This document shows, in pieces, positions 10,701 to 24,700 of a stretch of DNA of 64,000 bases. Source of the stretch: Euglena gracilis (lineage: Eukaryota; Euglenida; Euglenophyceae; Euglenales); NCBI GenBank assembly GCA_039621445.1, contig CP154954.1:60447858-60511857 (forward strand), in the 5' to 3' direction. Position 1 is the first letter of the stretch. Each line of letters opens with the position of its first letter. Made by a program: the position numbers and the translations under genes. A model generated the notes under the pieces. The model searched no databases, was not told the DNA's origin, and saw nothing but the letters and a program-made list of their open reading frames with translations.

Positions 10701-12189
10701 AGGTGTATCAAGGTGCCTCGTAAAATTTTTTGGACCTCTGGTACATTGCAACAGAAAACCCCTTTTAAACTCTTTTTTTTGCAATATTTGGGGCAACTGA
10801 AAACAATCATTTGTTTTGCCATCCACATCGCCTGGTGTTTGTGAGGATGTGCAAAAGGAAACTTTCAACAAACACAATAAGTTGCAATAATCAAAAATAA
10901 CAATTGAAAACGGAAGAAGAACGGGGCATTAAATATTCTCCACATAAATAGCGATATTTCTCCACACGCGCCAAGGTTCCCAATGAAGTCCAATGCAGGG
11001 TCAGGAGGAATACCAGTGCCTGGGCGGAGCGGAAGGCGCTGTCGCCCCCCGGCGGGACGCCCACGCGCTGTATTCCAAAAACCACGCAAGCCTCATGCCG
11101 GATTGTGTCCACTGGTGCATTCCGGGGGTCCCGGACGTGTGGGCCGCGGCCACGTATGCAACAGATTTTCATTCAGTGCGCCGCGGAGAACTTTTTTCCT
11201 GCGCCGCGTGCGTCGCGGAAAAGAAAATTTTGCGCCACGGCAAATTTAAACTTCGCCGTGGCGCACCAAATGAAAGTCTGGTATGCAAGTGGGATACGCG
11301 CCGCGTGTTGGCTTCAGTTGCCACAGAACGCTCGAAAAATAGTTTCGAGCGTTCGTCGTCAAATTTTGGCACCCAACCCAGACTGATGGTTGCCCCCTCC
11401 CCCATGGGGGGATTGACTGGGCAATTGTCAGGCGGTGTCATGTGTTTGGAAGTTGTGACCAAGGTTCGCACTCGCTGATTTGTCAGGTGTCACAACTTTC
11501 AGGGGGGGGTCAGGGTTGCTCGGAATTCTGTGTCAGGTGATTCTGTCAGCATCTTGGTATTTCGATACCGGCCTGCCGCAAGAGGGGGTGAGGTATCAGC
11601 CAGCACCCCTTCACGCACCACACAAGCATACACACATGACAATGCAGTCTCACCCCCACCGTCCCGTTTTCTTTGAGGAGGGGTTATTGTAAGGTGATAT
11701 TTTTCAGTTGCATGCATGCTTAGGCTTTTCGAACTCCCCCCACTAGATTACTTACTGGGATTGGGGGGGGGGGGCAAAGCCACGTTTTTATGTGTGCTTT
11801 GTTCCCTTGAAATTTTTCTGTTTCTGCTGGGAAAAATATTGATTAGCAAAATTCTTCATTTCGGCCAATTCTTCCCAGAGCCAAAAGTTTTTGCGCATTT
11901 TTTGGCCTGTTTTTGTCCGTTTTTGAGACCTAACAATTCGCGCATTTTGAGAATTTGCTCCATGTTCATGTTGCATAACCCCCCATGTCCAACAAATCTG
12001 AATCTGATTCTGATTCTTTTGCTGGCAATTTAGCATCATTAGTTCGCAGGACCAAGGATGCCACCTGCAATTGGTTTCCTTGCTGGGATCGGAGCTGCAA
12101 CCTGTGATTTCAATTTACACCTCTCTGGGCATATCGTGGCTGTGATGACGGCACACCTCCTCTTCACTTTGATTTGTCGTCCTCCATGA
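1523..12189 (+). CDS. TBL-like PC-esterase paralogue A, split gene, 5' end not found
   Basis: A member of the PC-esterase / PMR5 / TBL family (Pfam PC-Esterase and PMR5N by recall), whose plant members O-acetylate cell-wall polysaccharides in the Golgi. Exons I can support: 1,523-1,581 plus 1,706-1,776 (post-GDS helix), 3,681-3,769 plus 4,163-4,231 (GEQHW block), 6,973-7,116 (VVWVTGSP), 7,615-7,690 (HFTQPWY), 8,672-8,780, 9,942-10,055 (FSYLNITGLS), 11,036-11,160 (DCVHWCIPGVPDVW) and 12,136-12,189 with a TGA stop. The order matches the family and matches paralogues B and C. The anchor, WRW and GDS exons are not securely found; they may be diverged or lie left of the window. Several exons are less G+C-rich than in B and C, so A is the older, diverged copy. 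It could be a pseudogene. Confidence 0.7.
1582..1697. mobile_element. 116-bp TIR element inside a TBL-A coding exon
   Basis: The ends are CATAGATTCA (1,582) and TGAATCTATG (1,688-1,697), perfect 10-bp inverted repeats that extend imperfectly inward. The flanks are GCCCCAGT (1,574-1,581) and GCCCTAGT (1,698-1,705), an 8-bp direct repeat with one mismatch. The two homologous exons in B and C have no insertion here. A second member of this family lies at 15,908-16,195, with its tandem duplicate at 26,164-26,460. Confidence 0.85.
1777..3329. other. Intronic sequence of TBL-A with C/G-run repeats
   Basis: Mostly non-coding. The segment 2,210-2,460 contains paired poly-C and poly-G runs with the repeated phrase GGTGCCTGCCTGGGCAGGC and close variants. 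The same phrase recurs near 9,590-9,790, so this is a dispersed repeat. I see no coding signal. Confidence 0.5.
3330..3383 (+). CDS. Possible lysine-rich linker exon of TBL-A
   Basis: After a CTCAG acceptor the frame reads KKRSKAAKAADAAWGGNQ. B and C carry a comparable basic stretch (RRTAAKKGGKPAPGG) at the start of the exon that precedes the GEQHW block. The match is by composition and position only, so the call is weak. Confidence 0.35.
3681..4231 (+). CDS. TBL-A GEQHW-block exon, split by an intron absent from B and C
   Basis: The first half (3,681-3,769) reads LAGVALTTAKPARALQQA then LRSRPALLVL. The second (4,163-4,231) reads GGGAGEQHWLGDHALELL. In B and C these are contiguous (APAVLVVGGGEQHWLGDH). 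The halves join perfectly in frame at a 4-bp direct repeat, CTTG, at 3,766-3,769 and 4,163-4,166. The block corresponds to the VLVFNTGHWW region of plant TBL proteins. A GT-AG reading (donor at 3,763, acceptor after 4,182) is in frame but deletes the conserved VLGGGAGE. Confidence 0.75.
3838..4050. repeat. Tandem repeat inside the TBL-A extra intron
   Basis: Several imperfect copies of a unit containing ACGACCACCCCCCGGTCAC followed by AGGTTGCAGGTTATGGGGG. They fill the middle of the intron at 3,770-4,162. Confidence 0.8.
4313..4359. repeat. CAT/CAC trinucleotide microsatellite
   Basis: Run of CAC and CAT triplets. Translations of it (poly-His) are not genes. Confidence 0.9.
4659..4970. repeat. 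GTGTCGTTGACAC palindrome cluster
   Basis: GTGTCGTTGACAC and its reverse complement GTGTCAACGACAC face each other across a short C run at 4,659-4,692, and again at 4,893-4,941. A further copy lies at 4,959-4,970. The phrase CTTTCCTGGAACA follows both hairpins, so two copies of one hairpin repeat are present. Decayed relatives occur near 45,580-45,615. Confidence 0.75.
4979..6275. repeat. Composite element with GGCCGACCA arrays at both ends
   Basis: Ten-base units GGCCGACCAG and GGCCGACCAT are repeated at 4,980-5,125 and at 6,190-6,275. Just inside, TAGGTGGGGGTTCCG (5,061-5,075) and its exact reverse complement (6,177-6,191) face each other. Within, 5,690-6,150 is T-rich with recurring TTTTGGCC. 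The internal part near 5,940-6,110 is clearly related to 44,900-45,080. I see no gene inside. Confidence 0.7.
6973..7116 (+). CDS. TBL-A VVWVTGSP exon
   Basis: Frame: SGTRTLRTAADLEAAYLV continuing to FVNHSLRGVDGVQVVWVTGSPG. This aligns with two separate exons in B and C (GSGTRLIHTLGDMEAAF and RVVWLTGSP). In plant TBL proteins this is the helix followed by the VFFRTYSP-type strand. The end matches the start of the next exon through a 7-bp direct repeat, CCCGGCG, at 7,110-7,116 and 7,615-7,621. Confidence 0.8.
7615..7690 (+). CDS. TBL-A HFTQPWY exon
   Basis: Reads GDHFTQPWYTRQQTCKHH, aligned with RGHFTRPWYDQPPTCNHT of B and C. It corresponds to the HF..G.W..GG.C segment of plant TBL proteins, which directly follows the T-x-S-P strand. 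Joining at CCCGGCG gives TGSPGDHF in one frame, close to the spacing in the family. Confidence 0.75.
8008..8350. repeat. Decayed relative of the CAGGGTTCGATATAAGG element
   Basis: Contains ATCGATATAAAGGAGGG, the phrase GTACAGGGTTTTAGG, a CGGCGCTTGCGCC palindrome and GTCACCCGGACCGTGCC. These recur in the same order at 24,344-24,742 and 46,950-47,225. Ends are diverged and no target duplication is recognisable. Confidence 0.65.
8672..8780 (+). CDS. TBL-A helix exon (YARLQRLAAIAVGAAKQY)
   Basis: Aligns with LPATYPILQRLAGTVATA of B and C. The right border is a likely donor (CAGGCTG|GTCCC). The left border is unclear. Confidence 0.65.
9942..10055 (+). CDS. TBL-A FSYLNITGLS exon
   Basis: A TATCTCCACAG acceptor precedes RNALSSLWFFVGPKDP, then PPVKGFSYLNITGLSDLP. 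B and C read PVRGFSYLNITGLSAA. Plant TBL proteins have a VLNVTxLS strand here. Codon use is much less G+C-rich than in B and C. A GT donor near 10,070 is phase-compatible with the acceptor at 11,036. Confidence 0.75.
11036..11160 (+). CDS. TBL-A catalytic D-x-x-H exon
   Basis: Reads AVAPRRDAHALYSKN, then MPDCVHWCIPGVPDVWAA. D-C-V-H is the D-x-x-H of the family, and HWCIPGVPDVW is near-identical to the plant HWCLPGVPDTW signature. In A the exon is continuous. In B and C an intron separates the SKN part from the HWC part. I take the start at a CGGAAG acceptor. Confidence 0.85.
11180..11365. repeat. Hairpin-rich intron segment
   Basis: TGCGCCACGG is followed shortly by its inverse (CCGTGGCGCA), and ACGCTCGAAA by TTTCGAGCGT. 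These are stable stem candidates between the catalytic exon and the terminal exon of A. No coding match. Confidence 0.6.
12136..12189 (+). CDS. TBL-A terminal exon
   Basis: Reads AVMTAHLLFTLICRPP and ends in TGA at 12,187-12,189. The end of copy C reads SAVAHLLFTLICPR, supporting this as the common C-terminus. It follows VPDVW...Y, as in plant proteins, which end soon after VPDTWNELLYA. Confidence 0.7.
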   Translation: MAVMTAHLLFTLICRPP

Positions 12190-14897
<2,708 letters not shown>

Positions 14898-15566
14898 TCG
14901 CTGCCGCAACGTCTCGCAAGAAATCCAGAGCCATCCGCACTTGAACAAGCTTGATCAGTGTCAGGCTGGATCAGTCAGGGGATGTGGCTGGAAGTTTCGG
15001 TCAGTCGGATTTCCGCATTGGCACTGCTGCTCCCGATGCTGCGGCCTCAATTTACCGAAAGCTAAGCCAGCAAATTTTGGGTCGAATTTTGCATAAACAG
15101 AAGTTTTTTGGGTGTTTTTTTTCCTTCCAGTTTTTGGTTCTTTGGTACCCAGTTTGACCCTGTGTTGGGCCGAGTTCCATGAGGGGGAGGGAGTCAACCA
15201 GCCTTCTTCCATCCAGCCAAATTTTCCAACCCCAGGGGTTCCTTAAGCAACGCTCTGGTCCCTGTCACAATCTTGTCACAAAACATGATCATCCGCTGGG
15301 TAAGAAGTCTTGTTAGCAGGCAATCTGCATTTTTTTTTCAGGAAGGGTGCTGTGGATAATGAAAAGCACAACGACTGTCCCCACATGTCCGCCAAGCTTA
15401 TCTCTTTTATTTTTTGCAACTTTTCCTGAGGTCATTTGCTTCAAGACAGTGGCGTTTTGGGCAACACAACGCCTGTCATGGGCAGCTCAGCGGTGCAAAT
15501 TGGCACACCCAACCTCAAGAATGCGGCAACCTTCCCTGAGCGACGCCTTCCCTCCAGGGGCATCAC

Positions 15567-15725
15567 ATGGCATGGCCCAGGCTTGCGGGCCACTTCTTTG
15601 TTGTGCTTGTCTTTCTCTTTCCCTTCTTATTTGATGTCGTCGCCGGTGGCCTTCCCTTCTGCCGGCACCCGCAACACCATACCATTGCTGCAACCTCCCT
15701 CAGATACAGGCTTGTGCTTAGTCGG
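15567..15725 (+). CDS. TBL-B first exon, signal anchor
   Basis: The ATG at 15,567 opens MAWPRLAGHFFVVLVFLF, with a hydrophobic run over roughly residues 6-28. This is the kind of N-terminal anchor that type II Golgi TBL proteins carry. The duplicate at 25,820-25,978 keeps the frame. The donor (CGG|GTGCCC) is plausible, but its phase does not match the next exon I call, so a small exon may lie between. Confidence 0.5.
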
Positions 15726-18700
15726 GTGCCCACCCTACGGGGGGGGGGTGCTAGAGGCAGGCACCCCATAGCCTCCCTCCCCCCCCCAGTCAGTAAGCAC
15801 AAGCCTGCTCAGATATTTTTGAGGTTGGTGACCTGGTAGGGCGACCTGATGGACATCTCAAAAAATTTCGGCGGTTTTGTGCTGAAAATTTTGACATGAC
15901 TTCCCACCATAGATTCATTTAGCACCCGTGTGACGGGGGGTGGGTGGGTTGGGGCCCTGGAACCCCCCCGGGCCCCCCCGGGGGGGGGCGGATGCGCTGT
16001 GGGTCAGGTTTTTGCATGGCCGAAGGCTGGGCCGTAAAATTTTCTTCAAGGATTTTCGGCCGATTTTGGCTGGATTTTGGACGGGTGGCTCGTGGGGGGG
16101 GGGGGGGTCGTGGGGGGGGGGGGGGTGGGGGGGTCAAAAAAAAGGGGGGGGGTTGGGCGGGGAAGGGTTCCTGGGGGCCGCTAAGTATATCTATGCTTCC
16201 TACACGTGTGATTTGTGCTTTTAATTTGTTTTCGGATTCTAAACCCCCTCCCAAATAACACCCCCCCCCAAATAACACCCCCCCCCTCGGGGGCCGATTT
16301 CGAGCGCCCAAATAACACCCCCCCCCCGTTTTCCTTTGGTTTTCCATGTAAGAATAACGCCCCCAAATAACCCACCCCCCCCCCCCCCATGGGGCCCCAG
16401 TTCGGGTGCCCAAATTACACACCGGGGGGGGGGGGGGTTATTTGGGAGGGGGGTTTACTCAAACAATTTGTCTGACAATTTTTGCACAAGGAGGTGCTTG
16501 CTTGTCTTTGTTGTTGTTGTTTTTTTGGAAGCGCAATGGTATGTCTGGGAGATGGCAGACGGTATGTGGGTTTTGGACACGCTGGACGAGCATCTCTGGA
16601 GCCCTGCAGATTGCACACACTACCGGTTTTGTCCAGGAGTGAGCTGTCCCACACGCATGTGCGTCTGTGTTTCTGTATCTTTGTGTCTTCGTGTGCTTGT
16701 CCGCACCCATACGCCGCTTGCAATCCACAAATCTTTGTGTGCTGCCCATAATGATGTTCAAGAAAACCAATTGACCTGAATGCCCTGGTCAACTGTCGTC
16801 GCCGCATACGGCGGCACCGTCTCGACATCACACAAAAAGCTGAAAATCGCCCCTTACCACCTTTACGTGCCCCCCCCCCCCCAACAAAGTAGCCACATGG
16901 CACGACAAACTCTTTAAATTCATTTTTTGTATTGTTCCCCCAACGCTGCTATCTGACCGATCGCTAGAGATGGAATGAGAGGACAATCCAACCAAACAAT
17001 CAAGATGTGGTTCTTTGACAAAGACATTATTTTTTGTGTGGCACACGGTGTAAATGCTCAGGCCAACACTCTGGCCTTCATTGCTGTGGCTGGAGACGCC
17101 CCAGGGAACGGGGGTGTCGTTAGTGGCACGAACACACGAGTTAATCAGAACCACTGCCAGACTCTTCACGCGCATGCAAGACAACGTTCGCGAGACAGCG
17201 TTGCACCCGCCCCCCCCCCCCCCACCCCCGAGAACCTGCCCCTGCTCTGCCGGGGCCGTAACCTCACTCGGTGGCGATGGCGGCCGCACGGCTGCCGGCT
17301 GCCTCCGTTCAACCGCAGCGCGGTGCAGCAGTCAGGGGTTTCTTTTTTTGTCTTGGACCCTGGGGGGGATAGGGCGGGTGGGTCCGGCCGAGCCCCCCCC
17401 CCCCCCCGGGGGGTCCCCAAGGGGGGATATACTTTTCGGCGCCGAAGGCGCCGAAATTTTTTGAAAAGGTGCTATTTTTAGCATTTTTCGCGATTTTTGG
17501 CCATTTTCAATGAAAATTGAGTGGATCCCCCCGGTCTTAAAAAAGCCCCTGGCAGCAGTGCCTGGGGGGCCGACCAGTGCACATCGTTGGGGACTCAGCC
17601 CCAGCTGGCCTCCTCCTTCCAGGGGGAGGTCCCTCAAATGTCCTCCTTCAGCTCAAATGTCCCGATGACAAACCCCAAACGGCGTTAGGAAATGAGAAGT
17701 GGCGTCGAGTCATGCGGGGGGTGAGAGGCAGGGCTGTATCTCCGAATCCCGATACCTTCTGCCTTATGGGTGGTGGGGGGTTGTCCAACCCCCCCACCAG
17801 GTTTTCCTGCATTTCAGGTGCCAATTTTCGGTTTAAAATGGCATAAAATCATTTTTGCCTGCAATAAATTCCTACCATTCGGAATTCCTCCACGGGTGTG
17901 CATTTCAGCATCGCAAACTCAAGCAAAATAAGTTGGATATTTTGCACATCGAAGTTTTGGGGGGGGGGGGGAGAAGCCAAAGTCTGAAAATTGAAAATGA
18001 CAAATTTTCGGGACGGAAAGGACACCCTGCAGATTTGAAGCAACAGACCCAACAATAAGACACGGGCGGGTGGGGGTTTTTCCACCTGCATCTGCGATGT
18101 TCACCGGCCTGCCCAACTTACTGCCAGGATTCGTGGAACCAGCATAACGTTTTTGAGAATATCAGCTCTCAGCTTAAAACCTTCCACCTTCTTCACTTTT
18201 TTTGCCTGCAATGTTCGTGCTCGGCTGTGCCATATCCAGAGCCCTGCTTGTGTCATTTGGTCCCACTCCATTGGGGTTGGGGTTGGGGAGTTGTATGGGT
18301 CGGACCACCTGGGTCGACCCCCCACCCCACCACAGCAACAAGCAAGGAAAGATTTGAGCTAGAAATCGGTGGCCCGGGAATACAGGAAGGCCTCGACCCC
18401 GACCTGCCACCCCCCCTAGAGTTTCAGGGATTCCCTAAGGCTTCTTGTCTGTTTATGGCGGGCGCTAACTTCGCAGGTGGCCCATTTTGTCCAGTTTGGG
18501 GTCCGACCCCCCCAGGCTTTCCGGTATTCCCGGGCCACCAATTTTCAGCTCAATTTTTTTTGTTCGTTGTTGTGGTGGGTTCGACCCCCCACCTCCCGAC
18601 CCCCCCCCCCAACCAGGCGTTCCCTGACAGCCCGGGTCAGGGTTGGTCCCCCTGCCCCCCCCCCCGGAGGCAGGCTGGCCCCCATCCTGGCGCAGCTGTT

Positions 18701-21700
18701 CCAGTCCCTGAACTGCCTGGCCCCCCGGGCGCCTGCCTACACCCGCACCCAGTACCTGGTGGACTTCGAGGAGGCCGCGGCCCGGACCCGGCTGCCCCCC
18801 TGGGGTGTTCCACCGCCTCCGGTGGGAAACAGAAAGTCGTTTTTTTCCGGCTGTGTAAACTCTCCGGAGCTCTTGAAGGGATTTGTGTGCATTTTGCAGT
18901 TTGCTTGTTTGCTTGCATTTCTTTTGCTTTTTTTGTGTTGCACATTTGTTGAAGTGCCATCTTACCCTCGTTTTTTGGGTGGTTGCCGTTCATCTGTTAG
19001 ATTTATTATCATTTTATTTACTATTTTGCTTTTTTTGAAGCTTTTTAGGAAGTTCAAGGCATTCTGGCGAGAAGAATATCCATGGCATTTTGGGTTTTAT
19101 TTTAAGGTGTTCAAAGATGCCTTGAACATCAAGGAGGGGCAACAACGAATATCATAAACCCTTGGACCTTCAAGGAGGCCCCAACGATTTTTCGAAAAGG
19201 AAAGGCCAGGCAAAACATCAGTACAAAAAAATTCCCGGAATTGGAGTCAGCCCGGGGACAACAACACCTGAACCGCTTCCCACCCCCCCGGCATTCAGGT
19301 GCCTCTCCCCGCCGGGCGCCGGACCGCAGCCAAGAAGGGCGGCAAGCCGGCCCCGGGCGGGCGGCGGCCCCTCCTCGTGACGCTCGACCTCGCCCGGCCG
19401 GCCGCGGCGCTGCGGGCGGCGGTGCGGGCGGCGCCGGCGGTGCTGGTGGTCGGCGGCGGGGAGCAGCACTGGCTCGGGGACCACGGCCTGGGACTGCTCC
19501 GGCTGGGCGGCCGCCGCCCCAACGGACTATCCGCCGTTCACTGGCCCGGGAATCACCCCCCCTTAATGAATGCCGGTTGCAGACAATTGTCATTTCTATG
19601 TGTTCAGTTACAAAATGGTGTTGGTGGAGTCAAGCCTCTGAAAGTAGCCATGAGCGCCCATCAACCTCCTTCAGCAACAGATGACAAGTAGAATCTGCAG
19701 GGGGTCTGCGACAATTTTTGGGTTATGGATGGAATCAGGGGGGGGATTGATATCCGCAATTTTTCCGCAATTTCCGCAATTTTCCGCAATTTCCGCAATT
19801 TTCCGCAATTTTTCAGCAATTTCCGCAATTTTTCCGCAATTTTTCACCTTTTTTTTTGAAGAATTTTTTCGCCACCGCCGAAGATGGAAGATGCAATGAG
19901 TTCAAGCCATTCTTCAAATGGATCAACAGGTGTGCTATTGTGTTTTGTTGTCCCCCCCAATTTACCAATTTTTCTCACAGGTGCACCCCTGGTCACAGGA
20001 TTGGGTGCGTCCCACCTGTGCAAAGAACATCAAGCGTGTTGATTTGTGCTCGCCTGCATCGACGTGGGTGTTGCGGTGTTCTGAACCTCACAATTGAAAT
20101 TTTTCTAAGTCCCCCCAAGCAGAAATGTGTATACCCAATATCAATTTTTCCGCAATTTTTCCGCAATTTCCGCAATTTTTCCGCAATTTTTCTGCAATTT
20201 TTCCAAAGGCTTCCGATATCAATTCCCCCCCCCTGATGGAATAGGGTTAGGGTGAGGAGTTCGACCTAACTTTGGGCCCAACTTATAGGCGGGTGTTAGG
20301 TGTCCAAGTCAGGCCTAAAGTTGGGCCGAACTCCGAACCCCAACCCACTACATCCATAACGCAAAAAAAAATAAATTGGACCCCCCCCCCTGGAGATTCT
20401 GCTTGCCCCCGGGGGGGGGACAAGTAGAATCTTACTGCCCAGCAACCTTCCACATACTCCTCCCAAAGAGCCTTCCCCGGGTCCGTCGAGTGGGTACCCC
20501 TCCAAGGCAGGGGTTTCCTCCTTCTCTTCGGCACAAGCCTCAGTTTTGTACCCGGAATGAACCCTCTGGGTGTGTCCTCACCCCTCTGTTGGGGGGGGGG
20601 GGTGCGAAAATGAGCGTTTTTCGACCCGCCAGCACCCCGTTTTTGGCCCGAAACCCATTGACTTTGGGTCGATAACGGGTCAAAAAAGTCGAAAAAATCA
20701 AAAAAGTTTTGCCTGAAACGATGTTTTTTGTCCTCCCTGTCCGGGAAAAGCAGTTTTTGAGCCAAAAATGGGCGTTTTTCGACCCGCCTCTGGTCCCCAA
20801 CCCAGGCGGGCCCCCAATCCCCGGTCGCGCCAGGGCTCGGGGACTCGGCTGATCCACACCCTGGGCGACATGGAGGCCGCCTTCGCCCAGGCGGCCCACA
20901 CCGCCATGCAGTTCGTCAACCGGACGAGGCTTCCTTTGAGGGAAGCCCCCCCCTCCCCCCCCAGGGCTGCAATGGACAGTCAGGGGGGCGAGGCAATTTC
21001 GACCCCTGGGGGTTTTGGGGTGGCCCAGCACACCCCCCAGCGCCGGTCCTAGCTGTTTTGGGTCTTGTCCCCGGCTGGTTGGTCCGGGCTGGGTCCCAAA
21101 ACCGACTCCCCCCCCCCAAGAGGGGTTGTGCCGACAAGAGCACCATAGTATATACTGTATTAGAGTATGGTTGTAATAGTATGTGCTGTATTATGGTATA
21201 GTAATACTGTAATATGTACTGTATTATGGTATAGTAATATTATAGTATGTACTGCGTTACAGTATAGTAGTACCACAGTATATACCGTGTATAGTACCTC
21301 CCCCCCCCTTGTCTAAGCACCACGCTTGTCTAAGCACCACGGTTCTTACCCATCTTTTTAAAGGTCATCGTCACGGGAAGGTTTATTTTGTGTGCATTTT
21401 TAAAAGAAGTTTCTCAAAAAGTTCGAAATTTATGCAACTTCTGAGACCTGATTTGGTGAGGTATTGTTGATTTCTGCATCCAAATGTGTGCAAGTTCAAC
21501 AGTGGACCTCCAAAATAAGGGGAATTTTTCCTTTTCGGCGCGAAGCACCGGATTTTTTTTTTGCAGTCAAATTTTCACCCCTTGTGTAAGCACCACCCCC
21601 CTGGTTCTTACCAATATTTTTGCAAAATAAGCACCCCCCCCCGGTTCTTACCCATCTTTTCCGGTGCTTAGACAAGGGGGAGGGGAGGTAGTATTATAGT

Positions 21701-24700
21701 ATATTACTATATACTATTATACTATAGAGTATATAAATTAGTATTATACTCACTAGGTATAACCGATAGGTAGTATTATAGTATATTACTATATACTATT
21801 ATACTATAGAGTATATAAATTAGTATTATACTCACTAGGTATAACCGGTAGGTAGCTATATATACTATTATATTATAGAGTATATATATTAGTATTATGC
21901 TATCCCCCCCATCCCGGGGGGTTTTGGTGAACAGAAGCCTGACCTGGACGCTGCCCGCCGCCCGGCCGGCCCGCGTCGTGTGGCTCACCGGCAGCCCCTC
22001 CGCGGCGGCTGCCTGCCCCACCCCTTGCTGAGGTCCGGGCAAGGGGTTGTCCATCCGGAAGAGTACAGTGATGCCCAGCATGCCGTCCGCATCAGCAAGA
22101 TACACTGCGTGGCCACTCAATGATCAATCATCCCAGTAATCCCACCCAACCATCCCTCTCAATCATCCCAGTAGAATGGCTTGCACTCGCACTTTTGACC
22201 TGTCACCGCCTTTGGGTTGTTTTTTTTTGGTCAGATAATTTCCATTTTTTGAAAGAATTGTGTATCCCCATTTCCCCCCCTTCCTCCACCAATGCCCTCC
22301 CTTCCTCTACCCTTCCTCCCCCCTTCCTCCCCCCTTCCTCCACCCTTCCTCCACCCCCCCAAATATAAAAGCCCTCCAAATATAAATCCCCCCAATATAA
22401 CACCCTCCCAAATATAAGCCCCCCTTCCATGTAAAGATGGCCATTCAGGGTAAAGATTACAAATTCAAACTCAATTTTGGACAAAGATGGCACTTTTTTT
22501 TTGGTAAAAATGGGGAGTGCAACTCAAATTTTGATGTAGGAGTGGTGTTTTATTTCGGCCGAAGGCCGCCAAAGGTCACGGAGGGCACCCAAAACAGTTT
22601 TGATCCCCCCAAATATAAACCCTCCCCCCTGAGGGTCTTGAAACTTGAAATCCCGCCCAAATATAAAGCTGGGGGGCTTTATATTTGGGGGGGGGATTAT
22701 GCGCTTGCCTATTCAGTGGTTACAAAAAAATGGGGTGTGTTTCAGCCCACGTGGTAAAATGGCTCTGGCGTCAAACCTTCCCATCCACCCAGTTTCCCAG
22801 TTTGATGTCCCGTGGCATGCAACCCCCGTGCGCGCATACCGCAAACCGGGCAGGGCTCGCCCCGCGGCCACTTCACCCGCCCCTGGTACGACCAACCGCC
22901 GACCTGCAACCACACCACCCCCTCCCTGGCGGGCAGGGCTTGGCGTGAGGTTGGAGCCAGGCTGAAGTTTTAAGTTGAATCCTACCTGCCTACGTGTGCC
23001 TGGGCAGGCACTCCAAGACACCCACATTTGACTCCCTCCCGGGGGGGGGGGTGGCAGATGATGACCAAAAATATGATACGTGTGCACTGGGACCCAAGGC
23101 ACTCCAGAGTCGAAGATGCCAGAAGCCCAGGAAAACTGCCAAGGAAGCCTTGCCCCAGTGTGTGTCTGCCCAGGCACTGCAGGGCCCTGGGGTTGGTCAA
23201 TCACAGCCTGGTTGAAACACACCGAAAAGCAATTCTGCCTGCAATCACACAATTCATGAATGATACAGTGACAGTGAGCAGCAGCAAGCACCGCAGCCGT
23301 GTCTTCGAGCCTTGCCAAAAAAAACGCTCATATACACGTTTGGTGGCCAATAAACCTGACGATTTTGGATTTCACGCCACACTTGGGGGCGTGCCTGTTC
23401 TCTTCGTGCGTGCGCCGCACTTAAAACTGCCGCGCCCACGCCAAAGCCTGCTGCCGGGCCTGCCGGCCACGTACCCCATCCTGCAGCGTCTGGCAGGCAC
23501 CGTCGCCACCGCCTCCGCCACGTATGGCCAGGCGCGCCCCTGCGCCCCGGCGTCCAGGGTCCCATGCGCGCACTGGGCTGGTGAAGGCAGTACGTGGGCG
23601 TCGATAAAGCCAGATGGGGCCCAGCCTGTGCGGGTGGGGGGGGGGGTCTCGACCACCCGGTTTCAAGCCAACCCAAATGGTCCGGCCTCTGAACTTGACC
23701 TGGGCACCTGGTCGGGGCGTGAAAAGGGTGAAGTCCGCTGCACCCGAAGGGGTTTTGCATCCAACACCAGGTCACCTCCGCCTGTGCTTCAACTCTCGGT
23801 GGGCAGTCCTGTCAGGGGCTTCTCCTACCTGAACATCACCGGCCTCTCCGCTGCGTCTTTCGCTGCCATACCGCCCTGCTCCTTTTTGTTTCAATTGAAA
23901 ATGACGAAGGTGAAGATGGAGGAAGTGCCTGATCGTTTGAGAAGCTTTCCGGGTGCCGTGCAGTGCCAGGCGTGCCTCGCCTTCCGCCGCGACGCCCACG
24001 TGATGTTCTCCAAGAACCGCCGTCAGCCGGTGGTGGACTGCGTCCGGGAGAGTTGCTTCAGCTGGAGGCGAACTCCCCGGTGGGGGGTCCAGCTTGCCAG
24101 CAGCCTGGATTTTGTAAGCCTGGATCCTTCTCCTTCGCCCACAAGACATCTGAAGTAAAATGCGGATGGATGGTAGCTTTTTTATTTACCTGTGGCATGG
24201 GCCAAAATCTGGCAAAAAAAAAAATCGGCCCATAATGGCTTGTGCAGCCCACACTTCAGGCCAGGGGCTTAAGTTTTTTGAACAATTTGCTGATTTTTTG
24301 TTTTTTTGCGGTTCTGGACAGGAACTAGCAACGTGTCCATGAGCAGGGTTCGATATAAGGAGGGCGTACATGGTTTAGGTGGGGGGGTGTCCCTCCCACC
24401 CCCCCCCCCTCCTGGCCCGCAGGGGGGGTCCGGACCACCCCCCCCCCCACCTGCCAGGGGGGTCCGGACCGACCCTCAGGGGGGTTCCTGGGACCCCCCC
24501 CAAAAAGGGTCAATTTTTTCCTCCGGCGCTTTGCGCCGAAAATTTTTTGCATTTTTGGCCAATTTTGCCCAAAAAAGTGCCCAAAATGGCACTTTTGGTC
24601 GTTTTGGGGGGTCAAAAATTTTCGGTCACCCTGACCGCGCACCTGTTTAGGTGGGGGGGGGTGTCCCCCCCCCCCCCCCTCCTGGCCCGCAGGGGGGGGG

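Noticed and set aside
20241-20255. Telomere-like TTAGGG at 20.24 and 30.03 kb
   Set aside because: Only one to three partial units; too short to call an interstitial telomere.
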